Of a stretch of DNA of 36,947 bases, positions 25,562 to 34,877 are shown in pieces. Numbering within the stretch: position 1 is the first letter of the stretch; every line of letters begins with the position of its first letter. Where the stretch lies: IMG/VR virus record IMGVR_UViG_3300028747_000003, positions 1-36,947 of that record. The stretch is one strand, 5' to 3'. Both the position numbers and the translations under genes were made by a program. The stretch is from a virus. The notes below the pieces were generated by a model, which saw only the letters and a list, made by a program, of their open reading frames with translations, was not told where the DNA came from and did no database searches.

Positions 25562-26148
25562 AGAATCTGCCACGTATCGGTAGCCACTTGACGTGCATAA
25601 CGTGAGTCATATTGCGCCGTTGTTGCGGCTCCCCACGCATCGACAAGCGTCACGCCTGCGCCACCCGCAATAGTTACGGCACCCGCGCCCCATTGAGACA
25701 CCATGATCTGCGAACCTACCGGGGCAGCGACAGAACTATGCGGCGGTATCGTGATCGTGGAGGCACTGGCGTCGGTAACTTGAATGTCTTGAATCGCGCC
25801 TGTCGTTGGGAAATCAGTCAGCAGTAGCGTGTAAGAACCTGTTTGCGCGTTGACGGTAATGAGCGACTGCCCACCTCCGCCGCCACCCGTCGATGGTGCC
25901 CATATCGGACTTCCCGAGGCCAGGGTAAACACATAACCATCTGTCGTTGCGCCAAGCCGCATGGGCGCACCTGCCGTACCGCCAATGATGACATCGCCTA
26001 CCGTCGTCATGGGGTTAGTGAGCGTCGTCCCTCGCATGGCTGAAACGGTCGTCTGCGCAGTCACGCCGCCTTGTTCAATCGGGACGATTTCAGTTCCCGT
26101 GAGCGTACCGGCAGCGGGTAGTGCGTCAAATTTGATATATGTCGTCAT
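25558..26148 (-). CDS. Tail-fibre-associated protein
   Basis: 196 residues. MTTYIKFDALPAAGTLTGTE followed by IVPIEQGGVTAQTTVSAM is the repeat-type opening of phage fibre N-termini (V-x-Q-G-G-V-T-x-x-T). A Gly linker (STGGGGGGQS) leads to a C-terminal beta domain (TGSYTLLLTDFPTTGAIQDI) with the fibre-end style W-Q-I-L. Coupled by ATGA at both ends between the large fibre and the LamG protein. Likely part of the receptor-binding tip or an intermediate segment. Confidence 0.7.
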   Translation of the reverse strand: MTTYIKFDALPAAGTLTGTEIVPIEQGGVTAQTTVSAMRGTTLTNPMTTVGDVIIGGTAGAPMRLGATTDGYVFTLASGSPIWAPSTGGGGGGQSLITVNAQTGSYTLLLTDFPTTGAIQDIQVTDASASTITIPPHSSVAAPVGSQIMVSQWGAGAVTIAGGAGVTLVDAWGAATTAQYDSRYARQVATDTWQIL

Positions 26149-27677
26149 GGGATCATTATCGCGCCAGTATCGGTGACAAACCCTTCTACGCCATCGGGCG
26201 AGAGGACGTAAGCGACCGTGGCCGCCCCTGCGTTAGTGTAGCGAGCATCGGCTAGCCAGTGGAAAATAGCCGGCTGACCAGCGGCAGAACTCGCGGGAGA
26301 TGTCCCGGCGACACCAAATGCACCATCCCCCGTGTAGGTTATGCTGGATAACGTCCAGTCCGTCGCTGTACTGGCGTTTCTGACCATCGCATTGGTTGCC
26401 GACGGGTTATACAAGGTGACGGCTGGCGCAACGCGCTTGGTCGTTTTGAAGCTTACTGAAGCGACAGCCTGGAAAGCCGATGCGCCCACCACTTGGGGCA
26501 CATACACACAGCCAGCGGTTCCGGCATTTTGAGCTGGGATTGTGGCTTGCGGGAAAGACTTTTCCAGAAACCGCTGGCACTTTTCCAGTTCGTTCGCATT
26601 GTCTGGACGCGTAAACGAGGCTGGAATTGTCGTCAGTGAAAGCGTGCCAAGAACAAAGGTTCCCGACTGATGGCCCAGGCTATCGGTGCGTGAGTCGTAA
26701 TAGGCTCCGGCATCAAACCAGATGACCACGGCCAGCCAGTCGGTATCAGGCGTCCCTAGCGGCACTGTTATTTCAGGGATAGCTACGGGAATACTGACAA
26801 GGTTAACCCCAGCGGCAAGTGTGATTTTGGTTGTTCCAATACCGTCAACCGATCCACCACCGGTGCCCATGTACTGCACGAGATCAACGGCAATCGTCAG
26901 TGCAGACGCCACATAGACCTGAAACTGCACAAAGGCCGATTGTCCCGCCAGCGTGCGAACGCTTTCGATAAGCTGAAGATATTGGCAGAAATCGGTATCG
27001 GCTGAGCCTGCACCGACAACGATCTGCGTCAGGTATTGTGGATCGCCTTGAAATAGACCTAGAGCGGCGTTGACGCGGCTTGTAACGGCTGTCGCACCCT
27101 GCTGAAACGTCAGCCAGCCATCGGCGGTGTAGCCCGTGCCTGTGAGCGTCGTAGCCACCTGCCAGTTTTGCAGCCATCCGTTAATCAGGTAGTTCTGTCC
27201 ACCACCACCGGATACCGGGAAAAGGGTGATGTCATCCACACGACCCTTCGCATCCACAGTCACCACGGGATAATGACTGGCATCGCCATATGTCCCCGCC
27301 GTCACACCGGTATCGGACAAGTCAAGCTGCGCCATGTCATCAACAAAGGCCGCGCTGAAGACCTGCCAGCCACGGTTACCCGCTGTCAAACAGCCATAGA
27401 ACGACAAGGCAGGCGGGGAACTCGTATCACCGATCAGGGAAATCTGCACCAAGCCGCCGACCATGCTATTGCCGGTCATGCCGATAGAGTCTTGGGCCTT
27501 GAGGTTAAAGCCGCCCGGTATCGCATTGACCTGCTTTTGGAGCGCCGTGATTTCAGCCTGGATCGACGTGGTGTCAATCGCGTTTAGGCTGGCGAACCAA
27601 TCGCGCCATGAACGCGTCGCTATCCCCCCCGCTTCGGTAACGGGCGATTGCGCAGAAGGGAAAAGATCGTTACTCAC
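26145..27677 (-). CDS. Tail fibre protein with carbohydrate-binding-like domain
   Basis: 510 residues from a GTG that overlaps the small membrane protein stop (GGCGTGA); VSNDLFPSAQSPVTEAGGIA is a typical podovirus fibre start. Residues about 20-60 form a short coiled coil (IDTTSIQAEITALQKQVNAI). The centre has YLINGWLQNWQVATTLTG and a beta sandwich (about residues 160-320) like phage-tail carbohydrate-binding modules. The C-terminal third is a second beta domain (EKCQRFLEKSFPQATIPAQN). Main candidate for host recognition. The track start further upstream is a TTG inside the neighbour gene. Confidence 0.8.
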   Translation of the reverse strand: MSNDLFPSAQSPVTEAGGIATRSWRDWFASLNAIDTTSIQAEITALQKQVNAIPGGFNLKAQDSIGMTGNSMVGGLVQISLIGDTSSPPALSFYGCLTAGNRGWQVFSAAFVDDMAQLDLSDTGVTAGTYGDASHYPVVTVDAKGRVDDITLFPVSGGGGQNYLINGWLQNWQVATTLTGTGYTADGWLTFQQGATAVTSRVNAALGLFQGDPQYLTQIVVGAGSADTDFCQYLQLIESVRTLAGQSAFVQFQVYVASALTIAVDLVQYMGTGGGSVDGIGTTKITLAAGVNLVSIPVAIPEITVPLGTPDTDWLAVVIWFDAGAYYDSRTDSLGHQSGTFVLGTLSLTTIPASFTRPDNANELEKCQRFLEKSFPQATIPAQNAGTAGCVYVPQVVGASAFQAVASVSFKTTKRVAPAVTLYNPSATNAMVRNASTATDWTLSSITYTGDGAFGVAGTSPASSAAGQPAIFHWLADARYTNAGAATVAYVLSPDGVEGFVTDTGAIMIP

Positions 27678-27820
27678 GCCACATGAACGCCCGTGAGAAG
27701 GATCGCCAGCATGTAGACCGCAAAGGCCATCGGAAGCCAACCAACGCGTGAGGGAACGTTAAACGCGCCAAGTAACGCTAGAATCAGGGCAACCAATACA
27801 AGAATCGTGAAAAGAGTCAT
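27674..27820 (-). CDS. 48-residue two-helix membrane protein
   Basis: MTLFTILVLVALILALLGAF then NVPSRVGWLP and MAFAVYMLAILLTGVHV: two membrane helices with a short polar loop. Its ATG overlaps the o-spanin stop and its stop overlaps the tail-fibre GTG. In a lysis cassette such a protein could be a second holin or an antiholin; sequence alone does not decide. Confidence 0.7.
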   Translation of the reverse strand: MTLFTILVLVALILALLGAFNVPSRVGWLPMAFAVYMLAILLTGVHVA

Positions 27821-28128
27821 GGTTTTTTCTCTGGTTGAAGTTGGGCAATCTTATGCAAATGGTCGATATCGATCTTGAGCGCTGTCTGCAATGCTAGGAC
27901 ATAGGTAGCCATGGTGCCATTGTTAAGCGTTTCGGGGAAATCGGGCATCTGGCACGGATCAGGCGTAACTTTCGGACAAAGCAAGCCGTTTGGTATGGCC
28001 TTGTACGATGGAATATATTTTGTGACTGTTTGCGTCTTAACGGCTACCGGCGTTGGCGCGCAACTGGGAAGCCACGGAAATATCAACAGACACAACAGAC
28101 CACGCTTTAGATTCGGGATGATTGGCAT
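27817..28128 (-). CDS. o-spanin (Rz1-like lipoprotein)
   Basis: 103 residues from MPIIPNLKRGLLCLLIFPWL, giving a basic start, hydrophobic core and lipobox LPSC. The first 92 bases overlap the i-spanin gene in another frame, the Rz/Rz1 arrangement. The mature part has Pro-rich segments (CAPTPVAVKTQTVTKYIPSY) and ends in a helix. Outer-membrane subunit that joins the i-spanin to fuse the membranes at the last step of lysis. A longer frame from 28203 lacks the signal-peptide start. Confidence 0.85.
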   Translation of the reverse strand: MPIIPNLKRGLLCLLIFPWLPSCAPTPVAVKTQTVTKYIPSYKAIPNGLLCPKVTPDPCQMPDFPETLNNGTMATYVLALQTALKIDIDHLHKIAQLQPEKKP

Positions 28129-28477
28129 AAATGCTTTCCAATGTGGATTGCGCTTTCTTGGCTTTCGCCTGCTGAAGTTGTGCGTAGTCATTTGCTGCGT
28201 CAAGGTATGTCTTGGAATTAGCGACTTCCGTATTCATTGCGTCAGCCCATCCCTTGTTCGCTAACTGTAATTGCGCAATCGTTGCCAGATTCGTTTTCTG
28301 TGTGTCTTCAAAGGCCGTTACAGATGCTTGCAGGGTTGAGGCATTCTTTTCCTCATGATCGAGACGGATCGTCTGTATGGCGCAGCCAGCAACCAGTAGA
28401 ACGATGGCATAGACATACCAGGGAACAATCGCCCACCACTGACCTGTGACTTCTTCTGCTGTCGTTATGATGCTCAT
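28037..28477 (-). CDS. i-spanin (Rz-like)
   Basis: 146 residues from MSIITTAEEVTGQWW, overlapping the lysozyme stop by ATGA. One membrane anchor (YVYAIVLLVAGCAIQTI, about residues 19-36) followed by a long periplasmic coiled coil (DHEEKNASTLQASVTAFEDT ... YAQLQQAKAKKAQSTLESIY). Inner-membrane half of the spanin complex. The o-spanin gene begins inside its 3' end. Confidence 0.85.
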   Translation of the reverse strand: MSIITTAEEVTGQWWAIVPWYVYAIVLLVAGCAIQTIRLDHEEKNASTLQASVTAFEDTQKTNLATIAQLQLANKGWADAMNTEVANSKTYLDAANDYAQLQQAKAKKAQSTLESIYANHPESKAWSVVSVDISVASQLRANAGSR

Positions 28478-28950
28478 GGGACATTTAATCCTTGCAGACA
28501 AAGCGCCTGCTCTGCTTGTCGTCGGTTAAGCAAACCTTGAGATTTTTTGCCACCTGCATAGATATATAGAAGCATGTCGTTGCAACCTTGCAGTGTGTAG
28601 CCCTCGTTGATTTTTCGAAGTACCGAAGATCGGTTAAACGCGGTGTCACCAATATTGTAGCCAAGATCAGCCATGGCAGCACGTCGTGTTTCCGGTACTA
28701 AAACTTTGAGATGATCATCTACATTTTGCAGCGCATGCGACATGGAACCTTGGAACATCGCGGCGCACTCTGCGGGTGTAGCAGTCATTCCTAGATAAAC
28801 ACCTTTAGTCTCACCTGTGCAGATCGTCGGAACGCCTCCAATGTCTTTGTAGGCCTTATAGCGAGTACCTTCAAAGTAAATGCCTAAGGCTGACGCAATA
28901 GCAATCGCCGATCCACCGGTAATTTTCAACCATGGCTTATTGGTCGCCAT
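28474..28950 (-). CDS. SAR endolysin, phage lysozyme GH24
   Basis: 158 residues. The N-terminus ITGGSAIAIASALGIYFEG is a weakly hydrophobic Gly/Ala/Ser-rich signal-arrest-release segment. The catalytic triad follows at once: Glu27 (YFEG), Asp36 (AYKD) and Thr42 (VPTI), with the E-8aa-D/C-5aa-T spacing of the R21/P1 Lyz type. NIGDTAFNRSSVLRKINEGY and GLLNRRQAEQALC complete the fold. It is exported by Sec and held inactive in the membrane until the holin depolarises the cell, then cuts peptidoglycan glycan. Overlaps the holin end by 14 bases. Confidence 0.93.
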   Translation of the reverse strand: MATNKPWLKITGGSAIAIASALGIYFEGTRYKAYKDIGGVPTICTGETKGVYLGMTATPAECAAMFQGSMSHALQNVDDHLKVLVPETRRAAMADLGYNIGDTAFNRSSVLRKINEGYTLQGCNDMLLYIYAGGKKSQGLLNRRQAEQALCLQGLNVP

Positions 28951-29182
28951 CGGTAGGCCGGATGTTGTTCTGTTTGATGATGCGAGCTAAGCCACCAATA
29001 AAAAAACCTAGTCCGCACAGACACAACGTAAGACGGAAACCGAAAATTCCGATGAACTGTGTCATCGTTGCGCTTAAGGTTAAGCCGGCGACAACGAAAG
29101 AGAAAATAACACCACTTCCGGCAAACCAAACGGACCAAAGTTTTCCGATAGTTTTCCAATCGTGAACAAGCTCAATCTTCAT
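28937..29182 (-). CDS. Holin-like membrane protein
   Basis: 81 residues. HDWKTIGKLWSVWFAGSGVI and the following helices (about residues 17-39 and 44-67) give two membrane segments and a charged tail (RIIKQNNIRPTDGD). The start, with HDWK then W-S-V-x-F/L, resembles small phage holins placed just before SAR lysozymes (DUF7940-like). Probably a pinholin-type trigger for the SAR lysozyme. Start overlaps the previous stop by ATGA. Confidence 0.8.
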   Translation of the reverse strand: MKIELVHDWKTIGKLWSVWFAGSGVIFSFVVAGLTLSATMTQFIGIFGFRLTLCLCGLGFFIGGLARIIKQNNIRPTDGDQ

Positions 29183-29523
29183 GCTTGTGCTCTGTATTCA
29201 TGGATCATCTGGTGAAGATCAAGTAATCCCCAGCGAAACTTATCCACATCAACTACGGTAGGTATCTTGAATATCTCATCGCCAATATGTTTTTCTACAA
29301 TCTCTGTAGCGTCATGCAATATATAACAAATAAGTGCCATCTTTTGCTTTAGTGGGTCTTTCTCCAACAGCATCTCAATGCCTGATTTGAGATTAACTCT
29401 AGCATTCTCTACAAGCATCAGCATGGCTTGTGGTGCATCAGTATACTTATGAGCGTAAAATAACAGATCAGCCGCTTTGATTAGGGGTCCGTAAGACGGA
29501 TGATCAAACAGACTTTTAGCCAT
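29179..29523 (-). CDS. Helical protein between tail and lysis genes, unknown
   Basis: 114 residues from MAKSLFDHPSYGPL, start overlapping the tail-protein stop (TGATG). Entirely helical with several His and Leu (LIKAADLLFYAHKYTDAPQA, ICYILHDATEIVEKHIGDEI, HQMIHEYRAQA). The alternation of His and Asp could suggest metal binding, without proof. No family recognised. Confidence 0.6.
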   Translation of the reverse strand: MAKSLFDHPSYGPLIKAADLLFYAHKYTDAPQAMLMLVENARVNLKSGIEMLLEKDPLKQKMALICYILHDATEIVEKHIGDEIFKIPTVVDVDKFRWGLLDLHQMIHEYRAQA

Positions 29524-30296
29524 CAGACAGGCCCAATCGCTAGCCACTGAAAGGCTATAGCACTGATAATGGTATGAGAATTTGGTATCGCTGCAAAACC
29601 TGTGTCGCCATAAGCGAGAAATCCACTGGCTGTAAGGTTGCAGCAGTTAGTCGAAAGAATTCCTTCGATCGAGGTTGGCGACTGATTATTTGGCGTGGCT
29701 GCGACAAAGTAAGGTGTTCCACTGAATGCGATGGGAAAAGTGACATTCAAAGAGGTGTTACTCGTTCCACTGGCTGGAAATGTTCCATTGCCCCATTGAA
29801 TACGAGTTGTACCAACTACGATGGAGCCTGAATCTCCTGAAACAGGCGTGGCTGTCGTAGGTGTTTGCCAGAAAACGGATGTTCCATCGGTTGCAATCGA
29901 CTTACCGCTCTCGCCCGTAGGATCGGGCACCTGTAGGATCGTATCCCACGCCAAAACAGAGCCGTCATTCGTCAGCCACTCGCCAGCCACAAGGGATGGA
30001 ATGGTCTGGCCCGAACCTACATCTGGCTGAATATTGTTGAACGTGCGCGGATTTGCCCCTAGTGAGTCCGTAATGACAACCCCGTAAGCTGCACTTCCCC
30101 AAATATCAGTAGTCGGAACGCCCGAAGCATCCAGAACAACCGGGTTAGCATTAGGAATCGTCAGCGCTTGATCTGACCATGTGTTCTGCCGTGTGGTCAG
30201 ATCGGTTTCGTAGAAGTTTATTAGACCGCCAGCATTTACCGAGCCATCGGATAGGAAGTATTGTGGAAAGGGACCAAGCGGGCGATAAGATGACAT
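29523..30296 (-). CDS. Tail fibre/spike with P22-type head-binding-like start and gp53-like end
   Basis: 257 residues. The N-terminus FPQYFLSDGSVNAGGLINFY followed by TRQNTWSDQALTIPNANPVV, LDASGVP and GVVITDSLG is like the particle-binding part of podovirus tailspikes (G-x-I-x-x-Y...NP-V-x-L-D...G). The C-terminus TTRIQWGNGTFPASGTSNTS, TFPIAFSGTPYFVAATP and AFQWLAIGP matches gp53-like fibre C-terminal domains. It may be an adaptor that holds the longer fibre or a short spike. No depolymerase beta-helix is visible. Confidence 0.8.
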   Translation of the reverse strand: MSSYRPLGPFPQYFLSDGSVNAGGLINFYETDLTTRQNTWSDQALTIPNANPVVLDASGVPTTDIWGSAAYGVVITDSLGANPRTFNNIQPDVGSGQTIPSLVAGEWLTNDGSVLAWDTILQVPDPTGESGKSIATDGTSVFWQTPTTATPVSGDSGSIVVGTTRIQWGNGTFPASGTSNTSLNVTFPIAFSGTPYFVAATPNNQSPTSIEGILSTNCCNLTASGFLAYGDTGFAAIPNSHTIISAIAFQWLAIGPV

Positions 30297-32050
30297 TATT
30301 TTGGTCCAATATTGTTGGCGGGAATCGTTGCCGTAATCGGGTTTTGGTACTGCGCGATATTTCCGAGATTAGCCGACAAGATGTTAGGCACAGCTTGGGC
30401 TTGTTGCGGCATTAGAGCGTTGTATAGTGCCTGACTTCTAAGTCCCGACTGAATGCCTCTTGCAGCCAACAAGGTCCCAGCAACGCCTGGAAGCGCTCCT
30501 GTATATACGCCCGCACCAATACCGCCTAGCGCACCCAAGCCTTTAAGCGATTCAACTCCTAACGTACGCGCTGCGGTTCCTGAATCAGGAATGGACTGTT
30601 TAAGAAAATGCTGACCGATCATGGCAAGAGTGCCCAAATCGCCACGATTACCTGTCGCCATCGCATTTTTACCTGCACCTGACGCAGTTATAACGCCCAT
30701 AAGCTGACCAGGTGGGATATTTCCGTCCTGCGCCTTGGCAACTAGTGGTGTGAGCGTCTTGATGTTCTGCCAGATGCCGCGTGCGTCGGCCAATTCAGAA
30801 GCGTCGGCTGGACTCATTTGGGACTGTATGGCATCACGCAATTTGTCCTGCAAAAGGCCAGCATGATATGCCAATGGACCGTCAGATGCTGCCATGCGTC
30901 CCAAAGAACTATCGAGTCCCTGAAATTCTTGGCCAGTTATCGGCTTTGTTCCGCCATTCGATAGATTGACTACCTGATCGACAGCCGAACGGAGCGGTTG
31001 AGCATTAGTTATGCCAGTTTCCCTCACACCAGTTTCAGCAATCTGATTTAAATCATGCACAAGTCCCGGATCAACGCTAAGCGTATTATTCCCTAAAACA
31101 TTATCAAAGCGCTGACTTACTGCCTGTTTAGAAGCCTGAAATACATCTGGCGTGACCTGAGGCGATGAAGGAAGACCAATAGTTTTACCAACCGCATTGT
31201 TAAACTGGGTTTGCTGTTTCGCCGCATTGGCAGCCGCACCACTAAACGGGATGATGCTCGTCGTGGAATCGGCTAGTTTCATCGGTAGCGACTTAGAAAG
31301 TTGCGGCGCGGTAATGTCTATGCCCATATCTGCCGCTTGCTGTGCGAGTGCCTGACGCGTTGCAGGAATGGCGCCAGCCAAAAACCTAGCCGTAGCCGTT
31401 CCAGCCGCACCCGCACCACTTGGCAGCATGCCGGCGCCGATGCCAATAGCCATTTGAGCACCGGGACTTAACCCTGCTTCTTTTGCTAGGTATGATCCGG
31501 TTGATCCAGACGTTGCCGCTGCGAGTTGAGTGCCAGGATTTGCAGCGAGTGTCGTTCCAATATTTGCCACAGTCGGACTCACTGCACCAGACAACGCACT
31601 CCCCAGCCCAACACCCGATACTGCCCCTCCTAGACCTTGGGACAAAGCACTTGCATATCGTTCTGATCCATTCTGAGGCGTGACTTGCGGTACACCCGCC
31701 GCATTCAAGGCCATATCTGTAGCTTGTGACGTATTTCCAAGGCGATATTTTGGATCAATTCCAAGACCACTTTCAGCCGCATTGACGCCATACACGATAG
31801 GGTCATTGACAGCGCCGATAAGGCTAGTTGCGCCATGCGCCAAAGCGCGGCCAGTCAACGCCGTAGCGCGGCCAAGTTGATCGAGTGCCGATGGGTCTTG
31901 CGCTGGTGTAGAAACAGAAGGCGATACGGGTGAAGTAGACGAGGCAGCATCACCCTGCATCGAATAACCAGGTGGTGGTGGTGGAACAGCCGACGCAGTT
32001 GCAGTCTGCAACTGATAACCATCTGGCGGTGGTGGAATCGATCCGTCCAT
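30296..32050 (-). CDS. Internal virion / DNA ejection protein, P22 gp16-like position
   Basis: 584 residues (P22 gp16 is 609). Pro-rich N-terminus with two PPPP-DGY/PGY motifs (IPPPPDGYQL, VPPPPPGYSM), then helical and Gly/Ala-rich segments (GGAVSGVGLGSALSGAVS, MAIGIGAGMLPSGAGAAG) that could enter membranes, and a polar C-terminal half. Located after the transglycosylase ejection protein, sharing a one-base stop/start overlap (TAATG). Expected to leave the capsid with DNA and help form the trans-envelope channel. Similarity to gp16 is by size, composition and order, not by motif. Confidence 0.7.
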   Translation of the reverse strand: MDGSIPPPPDGYQLQTATASAVPPPPPGYSMQGDAASSTSPVSPSVSTPAQDPSALDQLGRATALTGRALAHGATSLIGAVNDPIVYGVNAAESGLGIDPKYRLGNTSQATDMALNAAGVPQVTPQNGSERYASALSQGLGGAVSGVGLGSALSGAVSPTVANIGTTLAANPGTQLAAATSGSTGSYLAKEAGLSPGAQMAIGIGAGMLPSGAGAAGTATARFLAGAIPATRQALAQQAADMGIDITAPQLSKSLPMKLADSTTSIIPFSGAAANAAKQQTQFNNAVGKTIGLPSSPQVTPDVFQASKQAVSQRFDNVLGNNTLSVDPGLVHDLNQIAETGVRETGITNAQPLRSAVDQVVNLSNGGTKPITGQEFQGLDSSLGRMAASDGPLAYHAGLLQDKLRDAIQSQMSPADASELADARGIWQNIKTLTPLVAKAQDGNIPPGQLMGVITASGAGKNAMATGNRGDLGTLAMIGQHFLKQSIPDSGTAARTLGVESLKGLGALGGIGAGVYTGALPGVAGTLLAARGIQSGLRSQALYNALMPQQAQAVPNILSANLGNIAQYQNPITATIPANNIGPK

Positions 32051-34146
32051 TATTCAGGCACCCATGCAGTTCCATTCCACACAACGGCATGCCCCATCGA
32101 ATTGACGGCACGCGGTTGAGCGGATTGATTAGGCAAACCCGCCGTGCTGGTCGCAGCACCCATGCCACCGGGCTTGGAAAACTGCGGTAGCTTGTTGTTC
32201 GGGTCAAGTCCGATAACTTTCAAGGCATTCGCCTGAGCCGCACGGCTGAGCAATGACGTACCCGGTGACGCCGGACCCAAAACGCTGTCGCGCTTGTCCT
32301 GCATCTCGTTGACCTTGTCATTCATGAAGGCGGCAACTTTGGCGAGCGCCACATTCCGGTTAGGATCATTCGGGTTGAGATTGGACAACATGTCATCGAC
32401 CTCACCCTGAGATGCAACGCCACCCTTGATCATCTTGGAAGCCTCACCCGCAAGCAGGGTTTTCGCCTGATTCCATGCCTTCAGAGCGGGCGCAGACATA
32501 GTATTAGTGGCTGAACCCAACGCATTCTCCACGGCATTAACTGCACCGATATTATTAGGAAGGCGACTTGATATGTCCGCCATATCACTAAGGTGATCAA
32601 GCGCAGTTTGAGCCGCTGTTAGCGTACCGCCCGACTTGCCAACAGCACTCGATGCCAGATCGTTCAACACCGTCTTATTCTGATCGTACTGCTGAGCGCT
32701 GAAATTCGGATTGATCTGCATGGCCCGCTGGATAATCGGCTGCAATGTGGGCTTCGATAGAGAATAAGCACTCAGAGGCAACTTATAAGCTGCCAAAGCT
32801 TGCGCTTCCGCCTCATCACCAGCGGATAACGGTGCATCGGCATCGCCAGCCAGTTTACCGGTTGTAAGATACGATTGATGCTGGTCAGCATTCACAGGAA
32901 CGCCCTGCTTAATAAGCTGCTGAACTTCAGCTTCGCGCTTCTGAATAAGGTTTTCTTGACCTAACTTAGCCGCAGCGGAATATTCACCCTGGCCAAGCGG
33001 CGAAGCTGCACTACCTGCATTACTCGATGCGGCACCATTCGCCTGAATAGCCTTATCTACATTACCTGGACCAGCGTTGTAGGCAGCAAGTGCGGCAGCG
33101 GGATCGCCATTGTATTTGGCAAGCAACTGGTTGATGTATTGCGTACCGCCAGCAACGTTCTGTTGAGGATCAAGCGGGTTTTGCACGCCAAGACCTGCCG
33201 CTGTGGCAGGCATAAGTTGCATTAAACCTTGTGCGCCGGCTGAGCTAACCGCGTTCGCATTTCCGCCCGATTCCTGCTTGATGATGGCTTGAATAAGCGC
33301 TTGACTGGCCGTACCGTCTGCATTGGTCGCCGGTTGACCGCCAAGGTTCGCCAGCACTGAAGGAACATATTTCTGCGTTTCAGGCGGTAGCGCGGACAAG
33401 ATGCCACCACCTGGAGCTGGTTGATTCGGCTGTGCCGTACCTGCGCCAGTTGCGGGTGCTTGCGATACGCCGCCTTGTGAAGTGGCCGCACCGATGGGAG
33501 TAAACCCTTTAGTGGTCACATAACCTTGCGCAAGGATAGGCTGACCGTCTGGCCCCGTTTTGCCGGTATTGTAATTATCGACGTATTTAGGCTGCTCAGA
33601 CGCACCCGGGCCCTGATATACGACCTTCCCGGTAGTTGGATCAACTAATGCTTCACCTTGCCCCACCTTGACCGGAGATGCACCAGCTGATTGTCCAAGC
33701 TGAGCAATCTGCGCCTTGATTGACGTCAATCCTGGCACAGCATCCGCATAGGTATCGGGAATTTGATGACCATTAGCCTCAGCAAGTGGCGCAAGATAGG
33801 GTTTCACAGCCGCCTGATACACCTGCTCTTTAGCAGCGTCTGTAGGCTGTTGATCCATATAATTCATCGCATTGCTAAGTCGCGTTAGCTGCGTATTTCC
33901 CGCGTTCTGATAAGCCGCTGCTTGTGTCGGATCAATGGCTGCTACTTGTGCGGTTGCCGATGGATCGCCAGCAATCACTTGGGGCGCAAGAGAACGTATC
34001 TGTTGCTGATCACCCAAGGCTTGCTGATACGCCTGCTGTTTCTCGGCATAGATATTATTGGCTTGCGCCGTCTGCTGTCCCTGATTGAAATTTCCTACAA
34101 TGTTTGCAGGATTAACAGCAGTCGATTCATCAAAAATATTAGCCAT
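32050..34146 (-). CDS. Ejection protein with SLT lytic transglycosylase domain
   Basis: 698 residues. Residues 1-270 are Gln/Ala-rich helix and linker. Residues about 284-366 form a goose-lysozyme-type SLT domain: [20 protein letters not shown] (catalytic Glu292), [18 protein letters not shown], and [20 protein letters not shown]. The rest is helical and Gln-rich and probably inserts during ejection. It should cut peptidoglycan locally so DNA can cross the cell wall. P22 has its muralytic activity elsewhere; here it is fused to an internal protein, as in T7 gp16-type systems. The start has a Shine-Dalgarno-poor AT-rich context but follows a 9-base gap. Confidence 0.88.
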   Translation of the reverse strand: MANIFDESTAVNPANIVGNFNQGQQTAQANNIYAEKQQAYQQALGDQQQIRSLAPQVIAGDPSATAQVAAIDPTQAAAYQNAGNTQLTRLSNAMNYMDQQPTDAAKEQVYQAAVKPYLAPLAEANGHQIPDTYADAVPGLTSIKAQIAQLGQSAGASPVKVGQGEALVDPTTGKVVYQGPGASEQPKYVDNYNTGKTGPDGQPILAQGYVTTKGFTPIGAATSQGGVSQAPATGAGTAQPNQPAPGGGILSALPPETQKYVPSVLANLGGQPATNADGTASQALIQAIIKQESGGNANAVSSAGAQGLMQLMPATAAGLGVQNPLDPQQNVAGGTQYINQLLAKYNGDPAAALAAYNAGPGNVDKAIQANGAASSNAGSAASPLGQGEYSAAAKLGQENLIQKREAEVQQLIKQGVPVNADQHQSYLTTGKLAGDADAPLSAGDEAEAQALAAYKLPLSAYSLSKPTLQPIIQRAMQINPNFSAQQYDQNKTVLNDLASSAVGKSGGTLTAAQTALDHLSDMADISSRLPNNIGAVNAVENALGSATNTMSAPALKAWNQAKTLLAGEASKMIKGGVASQGEVDDMLSNLNPNDPNRNVALAKVAAFMNDKVNEMQDKRDSVLGPASPGTSLLSRAAQANALKVIGLDPNNKLPQFSKPGGMGAATSTAGLPNQSAQPRAVNSMGHAVVWNGTAWVPE

Positions 34147-34154
34147 ATCGATCC

Positions 34155-34754
34155 TTAGGAAACGTTGTAACCGTTACCGGATGAGCTTCCGTAAGTGGTC
34201 GGCGTGTAACTGCTCTGATTCTGCGTATATTGTCCGTAAATGTTTCCAAGCTGTCCAAGCGTGCTATTAACCGCATTAGCTTGGCCGGCATAACTGGATG
34301 CATTGGCTTGACCAATGTTGTTTTCCTGCGCACCGATCTGGTTCGCAGTCTGCTGACCTACGCCAGCAAATGCACTGGATGCCGAATTACCTTGCTGCGC
34401 CACACCAGAAATCTTGTTCCAGTAGTTATTAGCGTACTGCGTGGCAAGTCCCTGACCAAGCGAGATTGCATCAGCTGTCTGACCACCACCCCACACGTTG
34501 CCAGAAGCCGCACCATTCGCTGTAGAAGCTTTCTCACCCTGACTCAGGGCGAACTGGTAATCCGGTGAATTGGCAAATCCTGAGGTATTTCCAGAGAGAT
34601 ACTGATTCTCAAGGTTGACAGCATTCGAACCTGCATTGAGATACGGCTGCGCATTAGCCGTATTCTCTCCATAAATTTTGTTCTGTTCGGCAATAGCAGC
34701 ATTAGACGCGTTGGTCTGCGCCTGTGCACCAGCACTCGCGGCGTTGGAGGACAT
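34155..34754 (-). CDS. Small ejection protein, P22 gp7-like; start uncertain
   Basis: 199 residues from the first in-frame ATG ([20 protein letters not shown]). Ala/Gln/Asn-rich helices with many small residues and a Gly/Ser/Tyr-rich end, typical of P22 gp7-type DNA transfer proteins; it lies first of three internal-protein genes. The reading frame continues upstream to a TAA at 34812-34814, reading [20 protein letters not shown], which looks like the hydrophobic N-terminus such proteins usually have. The best ribosome binding site (34843-34847) serves an ATG beyond that TAA. See finding. Confidence 0.75.
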   Translation of the reverse strand: MSSNAASAGAQAQTNASNAAIAEQNKIYGENTANAQPYLNAGSNAVNLENQYLSGNTSGFANSPDYQFALSQGEKASTANGAASGNVWGGGQTADAISLGQGLATQYANNYWNKISGVAQQGNSASSAFAGVGQQTANQIGAQENNIGQANASSYAGQANAVNSTLGQLGNIYGQYTQNQSSYTPTTYGSSSGNGYNVS

Positions 34755-34811
34755 GACGCCTGAGGCGAGAGCAGCGCCTCCTACAATGGCTGCGCCCCAA
34801 ATTTCCGCCAG

Positions 34812-34877
34812 TTAGCTTGCATTCATAATTTTCATTATGAAGCCTCCGAGTTGTATTTTCATAGTGAGCTTGTTCAT
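34812..34877 (-). CDS. Leader frame in phase with the ejection protein, ended by TAA
   Basis: 21 residues MNKLTMKIQLGGFIMKIMNA plus S. Its first ATG overlaps the oxygenase-like stop (GCATGA); an internal ATG at 34835 has GGAGG seven bases upstream. The TAA is followed in the same frame by the ejection-protein sequence. It could be a broken 5' end, a translated leader, or a readthrough site. Confidence 0.45.
   Translation of the reverse strand: MNKLTMKIQLGGFIMKIMNAS

Noticed and set aside
34805-34820. Stop-codon reassignment (TAA recoded)
   Set aside because: TAA, TAG and TGA all end other genes cleanly, and no suppressor tRNA is encoded; a single in-frame TAA is not evidence for recoding.
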